From Fragilaria crotonensis (taxonomy: Eukaryota > Bacillariophyta > Fragilariophyceae > Fragilariales > Fragilariaceae): a stretch of 64,000 bases of DNA. The notes beneath the pieces are model-generated. The model had not been told where the DNA came from and made no database searches. It saw only the letters and a list, made by a program, of their open reading frames with translations. The stretch spans positions 1-64,000 of the forward strand of contig JAKSYS010000140.1 of NCBI GenBank assembly GCA_022925895.1, in the 5' to 3' direction. Positions within the stretch are counted from its first letter, which is position 1, and each line of letters opens with the position of its first letter. Both the position numbers and the translations under genes were made by a program. Shown here in pieces: positions 1-11,656 of the stretch.

Positions 1-606
1 GTCATCCTGATCGGAGTATCCTAAAGATTTAATAATCTTTGAAGTATGATTTTCACTTGGCAGCTTCCGACGTGTCATTTGGGTACCACATACGACCTCG
101 CAGGATGGGGTCCGATTAGGTTTCACCAATTTGACGTCAGCATTTTTTAGCACTTTAGTTGTGGAATTTAACTTGCACGGAATCTTTCTCTTTGACTTTA
201 TCACCGCCCTCTTTTCAAACCAACTCTTGTGCAAAACTACGTTCTAGATAAGGAACATAAATCTGCTCCACATTTGTTTGAATAGAAATAAAAATGATCG
301 TGTCTAGATGTGTATAAAACATGGTACCAGTAGTGGATTTGAGTTTACTCGCACAAAACTCATCATTTTGATATTTTACGACCACGATGGTATGGCACTT
401 TGTCTCCCTGTCATTATTGTTTCTCTTGTTGTTCTTGCTCTCCTTGCTGCTTTTGTTTCTCTTGTTGCCCTTGTTCTGTTTTCGCTCTTGTTTGCTCTCT
501 ATCTGTTGTCATTTTGCTTGCATTACTATAGCAACCACCTACCGATTAATTTGTTGCCAACCCCATGTTTCGGTCTCTTTAGGATCATCCACAACAAGAA
601 GTACCA
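1..606. other. Left flank and 5' part of the MULE element; no gene supported
   Basis: Positions 1-110 lie outside the inverted repeat and show nothing recognisable. Positions 143-606 lie between the left repeat and the transposase. Two short overlapping plus-strand frames (308-713) are leucine/valine rich from a T/C-rich run and match no family I recognise, so I treat them as non-coding. CACGGAATCTTT at 176-187 recurs inverted at 11884-11895, which suggests the terminal repeats were once longer. Confidence 0.5.
111..142 (+). repeat. Left 32-bp terminal inverted repeat
   Basis: The 32 bases are the exact reverse complement of 11977-12008. The repeat contains the CRE-like palindrome TGACGTCA, a core bound by bZIP factors. 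Outside it the flanks do not match. Confidence 0.75.
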
Positions 607-3600
607 TTGATGCAGGATCCCCATGCTGTGGACCAGACTCTATCTGCTCTCAAGGCTATGTCATGGACTGCTTCTTTGCCTTTCAAAGGTCATTTTTGTC
701 ATGCAACCGATGATTTCAATGCATCATTGGAAACGGAGTACGACCTCTTTCAGTACACTACCTCCATGTACAAGGGTTCCAAGCATATTATTCGGTTCAG
801 TCCATCTCTTTATCCCATCAATGGTGGATTTCGAAAGGATTCAGGAGGCCATAGTCTTATCACTGACTTACTCCAAGCTGCCAAATCTGTTGGGAATTGT
901 GCCCTTGTTTCCAATGGTTATGGTTTGTTCCCCAACCAATGTCACAGATGTACTACTGACTGACCAACGCGTATTGAAATGCAGTAATTTCCGCCAGTAT
1001 TCATCAGAAGAAGGAGGAATGTCCTGCACACGAACCAAAGTACTGGAACCGATTCTTATCGTGTTACCACCTACACTGGTGATAAGAAGAATGCCCGTGG
1101 GTGCAAGAGTTCTGGCATCGGATTGAAACGTCGCAATTCAACTCTACGTGGTAACTCCTGCACTTGTCGTGTCAAATTCACACTCCGAATTGACCATAAT
1201 AGCTTTTTCCTTGTTTGCGGAATTGGAAACAATCAGCACACTGGCCATCCTCCTCTTCTTTCCAATGAAATAAGGAATCGTAAACGCTTTCTTGACATTA
1301 CAACCCTGGAAACTGTTGCTGCAATGAGTGTTGCCAACATCCAGCCTGCCCAAGCGGCTCTGTTTACTAAAACCCGTACGGGTCAGATTTTTACTCGTGG
1401 TCAGATGGCATATGTGCAAGGATTTACAAAAATGGCAAAAGACTTCATGGCTTCCCCAAATGTTCATGCTACCACAACAGCATCGGAGTCTTCACCCTGT
1501 GAGAATATGTTGAGTTACTTACAAAAAAGTGGTGCCTCGTATGTCTGTCTGTATCATCATGGCAAATCAAAAGAACTACGTGGTAACAGTGTAAAGGCTG
1601 CACGTACTGAAGCCATTCCTCATGATTTATCAGGTGAACTAACCAGCCTTTCTGTTATCCCAACTGATGATGACACTGATGACACTTCACCTATTCACGA
1701 GAAGCCAGTACCTCTGGAGGTGGCAGAGACATCCACTTTTAAGAAATATGCTTTGGAAAGCAGACTTGCGGTTGGTGCAAGGGAAGACCAGGATATACTC
1801 ATTGCCTGTTGTTGGGTTTTACCAGAAGGCAGGCGCCTGTTCCACGCTTTTCCTGAAGTTGTATGCGTTGACGGCACTCATGAGACGAACAATGAAAGCA
1901 GACCATTGCTGACACTCTCTGTGAAAGATTCAAATGGAAAGGTGACTGTGGTTGTTAGGTGCATTGCCCCGAATGAACGATCTTGGTTCTTCCGTTGGCT
2001 ATTCCAAGAAGCCATTCCTGTTCTTCTTGGTGCACAATCACTACATGCTGTGAAACTTATCATGACTGACGGTGATTCCCAAGAAATGACACAAGTTGAC
2101 TATGCCATCTCCACACATTTTGTCAATGCAGTACGATCGATGTGGGTGGCACCTTGTTGATCAAGGCTGGCGACGAAATTGTAAAGGCTTGGGTTATCGG
2201 AGAGGCAAGGATGATGCCGCCAAGAGGCAGGTAAGAGTAATAAAAACCTGGATCTACAGCTGGATGCGCCGAGGGATACTTTTCCAAGACGAGTACGAAA
2301 TGTGAGTACACCTACATGTTTATTCTGTGTGTTATCTGTGATACCATTTTTCTAAAAGAATCGTCAACATCAAAGAAGTTACGCCCTTTTACATATGTAC
2401 TTGAAATCAGACACTATTAAGGCAATTTTTGGGGAGGACGGTGGAGAAAAGATATTGCACTTTATCCGCAATTACATAATTCCACAAGAGCAGAGTTATT
2501 GCTTTTATCTGAGGAAGGGGGTGAGACACTTCGAGACCAACACAAATTCTGGGCACGAAGGTACAAATAATGCTATCAAAGCTGGTCCTTCCTGTGTGCT
2601 TCCACAGCATGGTGTTGACAAATCTGTCAAAATTCAAGTTGACACCGATTCCAACAAATTTGACCTATACCAACGATATATGGCTAGTGCCCTGTTTGGA
2701 AGAGCAACCTGGAGTAACTCTCCCACCGTCAATGATGTCACCCTTCCTGCAGAGTTCATGTTGAAATTCGCTCTTGATCAATGCGAGAGCTATGCTTCTG
2801 GAGAGCAAGCCCTTTCAAATGGCTTGTTGTTCGGTCAGTTGACCGTGATGTCCATTCTTTGATTCCATGCTTCCACAGAGTGTACACTGTCACCTCACAA
2901 GACTTTGACAACAGGGTTTGTCTGATGTGTGACTGCAACTACTACGAATGCAATGGTGTCATCTGCCCACACATGATGCATGTGAAGAAGTATTATGCAA
3001 GCAATCCAAACATCAGTCACCACGACATTTCAGTACGTTGGTGGAAATCATATATTTATTTCTCAATGAAGAAGGAGAGTGATTGCTCACTAACTGAGAA
3101 AGAGATAAAGCAGAAGCTGGAATCAATACGTGAGAATGATTGCAAAGGCCCAAACTTTATTCCAAAGAATGACGATCATACTTTCTCTCCATTCCATCGT
3201 GTCTACAAGTGTGGGAAGAATTCAAATGAGCAATTCAGAAATGCCACTGAAAGTACCATTGACTCCCTTTTCCAAAAACCCTCAAAACTGGACAGTGTCG
3301 TAAACTACACCAGGGATGAGGTTGAGATTGCCCTGAAGAATGCCAAAAATACTGTTCCCGTATCAATGTCGCAAGAGATCCACTTGCCTGAGGAACCACT
3401 CATCGACGCTGGTCATGAAACTGAGCACACGAATACTCATCTTGACGACAATGACGACATCCTCATGGAATCTACGAGTTTAGAAACTGACTGCATTGAT
3501 TTTGGATCACGTGCTCTTCACCATGAAGACGTATCCGAATTGGAACGTTACAATGCGTACGACAGCATTATGCCAAGAGCAAAGGAACTAGTTAGTCTTG

Positions 3601-3779
3601 TTGATGCCTCAAAAAGCCCACAAGAGAGAGGTCTTCTTGTTGAGGAGGCACTCGACAAGATTATCTTCACCGAGAAAGCCAACATGGCTTCTGAGAAACC
3701 ACCACCCAAAGGGTCCCTAGTTTCGGGGTGTCCTGTTGGCAAGGTGTGCAAAACATATGTCTCATCATGGAGTTTTTAA
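607..3779 (+). pseudogene. MULE transposase (FAR1-like N-terminus, DDE core, SWIM zinc finger), decayed
   Basis: Cut-and-paste transposase of the Mutator superfamily. In order: a Cys/basic N-terminal region resembling the FAR1-type DNA-binding domain around 970-1260, including C-T-C-R-V-K; the MULE catalytic core at 1123-2160 with VVCVDGTHE and, about 90 residues on, IMTDGDSQE, fitting the first two catalytic Asp; the region with the third acidic residue in 2395-2862; and a SWIM finger at about 2920-2980 of form CDC-x8-C-P-H (CDCNYYECNGVICPH). An acidic tail follows to 3779. The frame changes near 960, 2140, 2390 and 2830, and 2303-2358 (GTGAGT...AAAAG) could be an intron. Several indels make it a decaying copy, unless some are assembly errors. 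Confidence 0.8.
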
Positions 3780-3853
3780 AAGTAGTACATTTAGAATTAA
3801 TAACAATGTTGACTTAGACTTTCGTTCTTGTTCGACATCATGACTAGGATGGG

Positions 3854-4310
3854 GACTATTTGGTGATCGAAATTCGATCTTCAAATAGTCATCACAGTAC
3901 GAGTATCACCAGTACAGTACGAAGGTGACTATTTGGTGATCGAAATTCGATCTTCAAATAGTCATCACAGTACGAGTATCACCAGTACAGTACAATGGCG
4001 ACTATTTGGTGATCGAAATTCGATCTTCAAATAGTCGTCACAGTACGAGTATCACCAGTACAGTACAATGGCGACTATTTGGTGATCGAAATTCGATCTT
4101 CAAATAGTCATCACAGTACGAGTATCACCAGTACAGTACGATGGTGACTATTTGGTGATCGAAATTCGATCTTCAAATAGTCGTCACAGTACGAGTATCA
4201 CCAGTACAGTACAATGGCGACTATTTGGTGATCGAAATTCGATCTTCAAATAGTCGTCACAGTACGAGTATCACCAGTACAGTACAATGGCGACTATTTG
4301 GTGACTATTT
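3854..4310 (+). repeat. Satellite array 1: six 73-bp units plus a partial, each a hairpin
   Basis: Units start at 3854, 3927, 4000, 4073, 4146 and 4219, with a truncated one at 4292: exact 73-bp spacing and near identity. Each unit opens with GACTATTTGGTGATCG and, after an AAATT centre, runs into CGATCTTCAAATAGTC, an almost perfect 37-nt palindrome. The spacer contains AGTACGAGTATCACCAGTAC. The orientation is opposite to arrays 2 and 3. The array overlaps the 3' end of the oxygenase-like frame. Confidence 0.95.
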
Positions 4311-5640
4311 GGTATTATTGTTTCCTCCAACAACTGCTGTCTTCAGGTATAACGACACACAAAACACATCTTTCTCTTGATATTGCAATGTGCGGGATGT
4401 CAAACAGTGCTGATACAATGGATTGAAAAGTAACATATCTCCCGGCCTCAGTGCCACGGCAACCCCTTGTTCTGCAAATGCAAAGTAGTTCGTTACGTCG
4501 GCATCCAATCGGTATTTATCAAACCGACCCGGTTGCAATCCATGTTGCGAAATAATGGTTGTCAAGGAATAGAAAAAATCCTCATCGGTATGCGAATTCA
4601 AACAATAGTTTTTGCCACAGGCAAGACTACCCCAAATTGGTTCAGATGGCATACCTACCATACTTGGCCAATCGGCAAACCATTGGGCACTACGGAGTCC
4701 TCGAAGATCATTCCCTGGAATGAATCCTTTGCAACTTCATGACACCTCTTCATTAAGTCACGGATTTGTGTCTTGCTCCAGTCACTTAATGTTTTCGCCA
4801 AGACTCGATAATACCAGTTGAACCACGGTTTGGCTTTAACCCAACAGTGGTGTATTTGCCATTATCTTCCGCAACAGGTACTCGTTTAATTCCACGCACT
4901 TCTGCTTTGGATTCTGCATCCTGGTGCATGAAGTGCCTCGATGGTTTGGTTAACCCTTGTAAGTTTTTCAACAACATACGGACGTGGGATCAAAGTGAAT
5001 ACGTTATCCCCACTGTAAAATCAAACGGGCACCAGACATAGTGTCAATGACTTTAAGATCATTGATTGCAAACAGCATGTGCGCATCACCTATGCATTTG
5101 CGTCTCGTTGAGTTTTCCATATCGGCTCCACTATAGAATAATGGTTTACAACTGTTCTGCAACAGTGTTTTGCCCAGTGAATGCTCATGGGACGACGAAA
5201 CTTGCATCAAACTATCTAGCCTTTTCTTCTTCAAATAATTGCGCTTCTTTGCATAAACACTCTTTGGCTTGCCATTTTCTATTGCCTTCTTGTATGCTTC
5301 CTGCGTCGTGATGCTTGACTTTTTCCTTGATTTATATACATGTTGAAAACCTCGTTTCCAGTCTTGCCAATGTTCTCACTTGTGGTATCATTCTGTACAA
5401 CCGTACTCCTCATCATGCTTTTGTGACGTCAAGGTTGGAACTGCTGTTACTGTGCCCCGAGTCACAGATAACAGTGACCTGTTTTGACGTCCTCATGATG
5501 GTTTCCTCGTTGCTACATTTGCATTCCACAACCGTACTCCTCATCATGCTTTTGTGACGTCAAGGTTGGAACTGCTGTTACTGTGCCCGAGTCACAGATA
5601 ACAGTGACCTGTTTTGACGTCCTCATGATGGTTTCCAAGT
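4305..5640 (-). pseudogene. 2OG-Fe(II) oxygenase-like cargo gene, decayed
   Basis: The clearest part is the C-terminal 118 codons (4305-4661, minus). They hold the double-stranded beta-helix signature: HTDED (HxD iron ligands), about 55 residues later LRPGDMLLFNPLYQH (distal His ligand with the usual GD-hydrophobic run), then TSR for the 2OG-binding Arg position. This places it in the 2OG-Fe(II) dioxygenase fold. TET/JBP-like and prolyl-hydroxylase-like members occur in eukaryotic transposons, but I cannot assign the subfamily. Upstream codons at 4786-4977 and 5004-5234 continue it with a lysine-rich region, separated by frame breaks near 4740, 4790 and 4990-5015. The start is unknown. It lies between arrays 1 and 2. 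Confidence 0.6.
5397..5636 (+). repeat. Direct tandem duplication, about 110 bp at 131-bp spacing
   Basis: 5397-5506 and 5528-5636 are identical except for one C in a CCCC/CCC run. Each copy contains TTTGTGACGTCAAGG and TTTTGACGTCC, so it repeats the TGACGTC core seen in the terminal repeats. Confidence 0.95.
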
Positions 5641-5785
5641 TGCTTCTGCCGTTTGATAACCATTCGCAACAGCTTGGGCAAGGAATCGAAGGAGGAAAAT
5701 GTGATCAGAGTTTATACTTTCTGTCACGTCGCATGTGTCAGAAGTACGCCAGTGCTCAAGGGCGACATCACTCAGAACACTCGTC

Positions 5786-7221
5786 AAAGAACAAAATTGT
5801 ACACCAAATAGTCGTCATCGTACTGTCATACTGTTACTTGTTCATTCGTGACTATTTGAAGAACAAAATTGTACACCAAATAGTCGTCATCGTACTGTCA
5901 TAGTGTTACTTGTTCATTCGTGACTATTTGAAGATCGAAATTGTGACACCAAATAGTCGTCATCGTACTGACATACTGTTACTTGTCCATTCGTGACTAT
6001 TTGAAGATCAAATTGACACCAAATAGTCGTCATCGTACTGACATACTGTTACTTGTCCATTTGAGACTATTTGAAGATCGAAATTGTACACCAAATAGTC
6101 GCTTCGACCGTCATACTGTTACTTGTCCATTCGTGACTATTTGAAGATCAAAATTGTACACCAAATAGTCGTCATCGTACGTCATACTGTTACTTGTCCA
6201 TTCGTGACTATTTGAAGATCGAAATTGTACACCAAATAGTCGTCATCGTACTGACATACTGTTACTTGTCCATTCGTGACTATTTGAAGATCAAAATTCG
6301 TACACCAAATAGTCGTCTTCGTACTGACATACTGTTACTTGTCCATTCGTGACTATTTGAAGATCGAAATTGTACACCAAATAGTCGTCATCGTACTGAC
6401 ATACTGTTACTTGTCCATTCGTGACTATTTGAAGATCGAAATTGTACACCAAATAGTCGTCATCGTACTGACATACTGTTACTTGTCCATTCGTGACTAT
6501 TTGAAGATCAAAATTCGACACCAAATAGTCGTCTTCGTACCGTCATACTGTTACTTGTCCATTCGCGACTATTTGAAGATCGAAATTGTACACCAAATAG
6601 TCGTCTTCGTACCGTCATACTGTTACTTGTCCATTCGTGACTATTTGAAGATCAAAATTCGTACACCAAATAGTCGTCATCGTACTGTCATACTGTTACT
6701 TGTCCATTCGTGACTATTTGAAGATCGAAATTCGTACACCAAATAGTCGTCATCGTACTGACATACTGTTACTTGTCCATTCGTGACTATTTGAAGATCA
6801 AAATTGTACACCAAATAGTCGTCTTCGTACTGACATACTGTTACTTGTCCATTCGCGACTATTTGAAGATCGAAATTGTACACCAAATAGTCGTCATCGT
6901 ACTGACATACTGTTACTTGTCCATTCGTGACTATTTGAAGATCGAAATTGTACACCAAATAGTCGTCATCGTACTGACATACTGTTACTTGTCCATTCGT
7001 GACTATTTGAAGATCAAATTGTGACACCAAATAGTCGTCTTCGTACCGTCATACTGTTACTTGTCCATTCGCGACTATTTGAAGATCGAAATTGTACACC
7101 AAATAGTCGTCTTCGTACCGTCATACTGTTACTTGTCCATTCGTGACTATTTGAAGATCGAAATTACGGGTTACTTCGTCTAAGAAGACTATTTGAAGAT
7201 CAGAATCTGTACACAATTAGT
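5786..7221 (+). repeat. Satellite array 2: about 19 units of 72 bp, inverted-repeat core
   Basis: The unit opens with GACTATTTGAAGATCGAAAT, then TGTACACCAAATAGTC, then a conserved spacer containing ATACTGTTACTTGTCCATTC. The 72-bp period is a multiple of three, so pseudo-ORFs of a 24-residue repeat appear on both strands; these are not genes. The arms GACTATTTG and CAAATAGTC can pair. Units differ by few substitutions and 1-2-nt indels. The last copies degenerate after 7165. Confidence 0.95.
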
Positions 7222-7376
7222 GCAATCGACACTGTGAGCATCTGCACCTGATTTGTATATGTTGAAGGTCGTCAAGTCTTAAACAACTCATCTCCTCAGT
7301 ATGCCCCGAAGACAAAGAGCGCGAAGGCAACCAGTACGCATGACGATGATCCATTTGACGGATGTGAACCCCAGTA

Positions 7377-10201
7377 ATGAAGACGATGATTGAGATGATG
7401 AAATGGCACCACCGCATTCCACGTGATCAATTACCAACGTTCCTACAGGAATATCGTATTCTTCACTTTGTTGGAAGAGAAGATGAATACAATGCGAGTG
7501 ATACTGTTTATGAATTGTATCATGTTATATTCGACGACCATTCAGATCGGAAGTCACTGTCATCTTGCCTTGGTAAGGGCGAGACACTTAGTATATGGGA
7601 AAAGGAGAAACCCACTGCTATATGCGCTATAACGTTTGTACAACGAGAGAACGCTGTTTTGGTTCTTTTTGGCAACAAAGGTTGACTATCAGGCCAACGG
7701 AATGGCAACTTTTTTGCTTTCGATTATGCATCAAGTTGTAAGGTGTAGGGTGGGTGTTGATGAAGTAAATGTTTATTTGAAAGCAAATCCGACCGCGAAC
7801 AAAGTGGCATGGGGTTATTATTCAAGACGCAACTTTGCCGAAATGGCTGAAGGGACTGAAGCATTTCCTAAAGTTTTGAGAGACTGTTTTGTCAATGAGG
7901 TTGATGATAGTCCACTCAAGGACTATCTCGGATTCAGCAACGATTTGAAGTGGTTGACGATTTGCCTTACACGTGAATATTTTGCCTTCCCACAAGAATC
8001 CAGAAACCAGATAGTATTGAAAAGGTTGTTCAACAATCCCAATGACAACACCATTGATTGTCCATCCGTGTATGCCTTCTTCCCGGGAAACTTAACATAC
8101 GAAGAGGCAACATTTTGTACACCAACTTATGATTGTTACTCGGGTGAATTTTGGGATGACAAGGCCTTCCATCCGAAGAACTCGATAATGGAAAAATACC
8201 TATTCCAAGGTCCAAGTGCTCGTCTGACTTGGATAGATCGTTGCCTTACGCGCAAAGGTGACGCTCTTTCTCCAGACTTTGTGGACATTGCTCTGGGATG
8301 GCTGCAGCGGTATTGTAAAGCTGAAATTTGGTCGACCCTGACCATCATTCCTTGTAAGATCATGACTGAGGTGTCAACAATGGAGAGCCTTTTTACATCC
8401 TTCATTGAAGGACGGAACGTTGCATCTTCGGTTCGCGACCTAAAAACCGATACAGAGAGAAGACAGTTTGTAAACCACATCTTTCATTACGAGATTGACC
8501 AAAAGAGGTTTATGGAGGCAACAATTCTGGTGGTGGAGTTCATTATACAACACAAGGATCTCCTCACGAAGCCGTTTATTGTCATTCCTGCACAAGAGGA
8601 TGAAGATTGTTCATGGACTGTTTTCGTAGCGGTGAATTGTGGAAAACTGGGAACAATGATAACGATACAAAATGTGGATATTTTTGTTTGATCCAACTGG
8701 AAAACGTCCCGTTCTGACCCACCGCCAATTTGCCGGTTCTTCCTCAAATTGGTGCACTTCATACTCAGTCCTGAGAATGATCCAAATGCAAAAGCACGAA
8801 AACCAAAAGAAGAAAAGAAAAGGGAAAGCTCACCATGGAAAGACAAGGTTGTTGCACCATGGTTTTTCAACATGCATTCGTTTTACGTCGGTTTCACACG
8901 GCAAAGCGTTAATTTTGGTTGTGTCGTCACTGACAAGAACAATGAGACATGTGACATCGAGAAGGGGCGCTTCCGACCGTTGAGTTTACCGCCAGATTAC
9001 ATTCTAATTCAGGAAACGTCAAAGGATGTGGCGCAAAGTGGTTTAAAATCATTGATTTTCATCCGCGATTTTTGTGTCATGGTGCACGACGTCACATTCG
9101 ACACGAGTGGGAATGTGAAAGGTGACATCACTTTTGACAGGAATGACAATGTCAAGGGCATGGGCAGGAACATTCCCACATCAACACGAAAATTTGCTCA
9201 CTATTTGCATGACGTGTACGTGAGCTTGTTTCAACTGATTGACAGAATAGCAAGCAGCAACTTTGGGTCGGTTCGAGAAGAAGCTCATGAGTACAAAAAA
9301 TATCTTCGTCCCAGCAAGGGGATAGAACGGTCGCTTTCGTTGGGGGGGAAACTAACGATGCCCGGACCACGACATGCGTTTCCTGATTTAGCCAAGATAT
9401 TGCAGTGGCAACCTTTGTCGAAAGAAAGAGTGTTGCTTGGCAGGGAAACAGATTTGTGCCAGATGAATAATGATGATGTAGCGAAGCGGTTGCGAAAGAC
9501 TTCGCGAAAGCCTCGACAAACAAAGAAAAAAGGGAAGACGGATAGTGGTGAAGAGCAGTCGGGTGGTCTAGGCCAGCGAAAGCAGGATGATCCATCGTTG
9601 ACGAAGTCGCCAGCACGAAAGGGTGAAGCAGAGGCAGTACAGGAACAAGATCATACATCACCAGAAAAGATTCAAGACACCGAAAAGATGCCTGATGGAG
9701 CACATACGACCACGGCGCTCTCGCAGGGAAGTGAATTTGTGCCATTGTCTATACAGCATATTGCTACATTTATTTCAAGTTTAAAGAAGGACTTGAATAT
9801 GCTGCATCAGAAGATGAGAAGAAGAATCTGTGTTGGCAAATCCTTGCTCTTTCACACGAAGTCTCCATTGCCATTTGTCGAAAATGCGTTGAAGTTTATA
9901 CGCGATAATTTTGAAAAGGAAAATGAAAGTGTTTCGATAATCGCCAAACCTGGGAAAAAGGATGTACTGTGTGGGAAGGGGCACCGCAAATGCATTCCGT
10001 ACCTTGATCGCACATTGGACTTCAAGAAAATGCACTTGTCAGCAGCTAATCAGGCAGAAAAATATGAGGTGCAGCGTACCATTTACACAACTCTAAAAAG
10101 GAGGGATTTCGTTTCCTCGAGATGACAGAAAAAAAGGGTGGAAGGAAAAAACATACGATGGTGGAATGGCGTATATTAGATCGCGAATGAAACGTGTGTA
10201 A
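7377..10201 (+). pseudogene. Multidomain cargo gene: GNAT-like, Ulp1/C48-like and DUF6824-like domains
   Basis: Three blocks can be read. (1) 7580-7850: a GNAT acetyltransferase core, with the beta4 strand in one frame and YQANGMATFLL plus NKVAWGYYSRRNF in the next (break near 7665 in a T run). (2) About 8220-8880: an Ulp1/C48-protease-like region, LTRKGDALSPDFVDIALGWL followed by FIVIPAQEDEDCSWTVFVAV. The usual His before Trp is Ser, so activity is doubtful. A stop lies at 8689-8691, and the neighbouring frame reads FDPTGKRP, resembling the active-site Asp region. (3) 9950-10201: a DUF6824-like domain, KKDVLCGKGHRK, with its tail GWKEKTYDGGMAYIRSRMKR in a shifted frame (break near 10100). 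A basic, Ser/Gln-rich linker lies between. Block 3 is the most certain. Confidence 0.55.
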
Positions 10202-10219
10202 CGAAAAGAAGGGGAGGGC

Positions 10220-10944
10220 ATGACGCCGTCAATAAATGAATTGGAGGCCGGACCAGGTCCATTTGAAAGTACATCTCTACCGCCAAATGGTATTGTAGTA
10301 CGTAAACGCGATGAACCAAAGGGACATCCACCAAACATGGCTTTCCGTCGGATAATCCGAAGAGCTGCAGATGCCACGTTTGAAAGTCGAACAGAAAGCG
10401 CTAAGGACAATATTGCAGGTGAAGTGCTAGAGGAGATGCGGAAAAAGGTTACATCTTTGTCAATAAAGAGGAAAACGTTTGGAAAGGTGTCAACACAGAA
10501 AAAGTAAGGAAAGAGGTTCGGGATCGTCTAAGGAAATCAGTGTACTTTGGGAAACAAAGTACGGTGACGGGAAAGAGGAAAGCTGGTGACGACAATGATG
10601 CTGGCATTGAATGCAAGCAACCTTCAAAACAGCGGATGACAGGAAGTTTGAAAGCTGGTGAGAAGGATGATGCTTGTATTGAATGCAATAAGCCTTCAAA
10701 AGAGCGGATGACAGGAAGTAAGAAAGCTGGTGACGAGGATGATGCTTGTATTGAATGCAATAAGCCTTCAAAGCACTCGTGTCGGAAATGTAAGAAGCAT
10801 GTATGTTCCATGTGTTGCAATGAAAAGAGAAAGCTCGAAAACACTTGGTGGTGCAACGTGTGTTTCAATAGACAAAGTGTTTGGAAGCAAACATTAATTC
10901 GGGACGGCAATTACAGTACTTCGGATGAAGAATGCAAGAAATGA
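10220..10944 (+). pseudogene. Second DUF6824-like domain followed by a 24-26-residue repeat and Cys-rich finger
   Basis: It begins with ATG 18 nt after the stop of the preceding gene. Codons from 10285 read a DUF6824-like domain: GHPPNMAFRRIIRRA (the family's HPGNxxFR), KDNIAGEVLEEM, then in the next frame VWKGVNTEKVRKEVRDRLRK (break in the A run near 10443). After it come three tandem copies of a unit around ACIECNKPSKERMTGSKKAG, then Cys pairs HSCRKCKKHVCSMCCNEK and WWCNVCF, which look zinc-binding, like the C-terminal fingers of some transposases. Function unknown. A DNA-binding role inside the element is an inference from the basic charge and the Cys pairs. Confidence 0.5.
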
Positions 10945-10975
10945 GTTCATCGTAGTCGTACATGCTGTATGTAGT

Positions 10976-11656
10976 AGCCTATTTGAAGGTCAAAATTTGT
11001 ACACCAAATAGTCGTCTTCTTACTGTCATAGTGTTACTTGTTCATTCGTGACTATTTGAAGAACAAAATTCGTACACCAAATAGTCGTCATCGTACTGTC
11101 ATAGTGTTACTTGTTCATTCGTGACTATTTGAAGATCGAAATTGTACACCATATAGTCGTCATCGTACTGTCATACTGTTACTTGTTCATTCGTGACTAT
11201 TTGAAGATCGAAATTGTACACCAAATAGTCGTCTTCTTACTGTCATACTGTTACTTGTCCATTCGCGACTATTTGAAGATCGAAATTTGTACACCAAATA
11301 GTCGCATCGTACTGACATACTGTTACTTGTTCATTCGTGACTATTTGAAGATCGAAATTCGTACACCAAATAGTCGTCTTCTTACTGGCATACTGTTACT
11401 TGTCCATTCGCGACTATTTGAAGATCGAAATTTGTACACCAAATAGTCGCATCGTACTGACATACTGTTACTTGTTCATTCGTGACTATTTGAAGATCGA
11501 AATTCGTACACCAAATAGTCGTCTTCTTACTGGCATACTGTTACTTGTTCATTCGTGACTATTTGAAGATCGAAATTCGTACACAAAATAGTCGTCATCA
11601 TACTGACACACTGTTACTTGTCCATTCGAGACTATTTGAAGATCGAAATTCGTACA
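10976..11656 (+). repeat. Satellite array 3: about nine 72-bp units, same family and orientation as array 2
   Basis: The units carry the same GACTATTTGAAGATCGAAAT core, TACACCAAATAGTC arm and TACTGTTACTTGTTCATTCG spacer as array 2. Variants GTCTTCTTACTG and GCATCGTACTG alternate in a higher-order pattern. The array ends about 320 bp before the right terminal repeat. Confidence 0.95.

Noticed and set aside
308-713. Two Leu/Val-rich frames before the transposase
   Set aside because: T/C-rich low complexity; no family or conserved start.
6291-7030. Open frames coding a 24-residue repeat on both strands of array 2
   Set aside because: Produced by the 72-nt period of the satellite. Frames exist on both strands and stop with each unit indel.
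3854-11656. CRISPR-like regular arrays
   Set aside because: The whole 72-73-bp unit is repeated, including the would-be spacers; there are no unique spacers, no cas genes, and the sequence is eukaryotic nuclear DNA.
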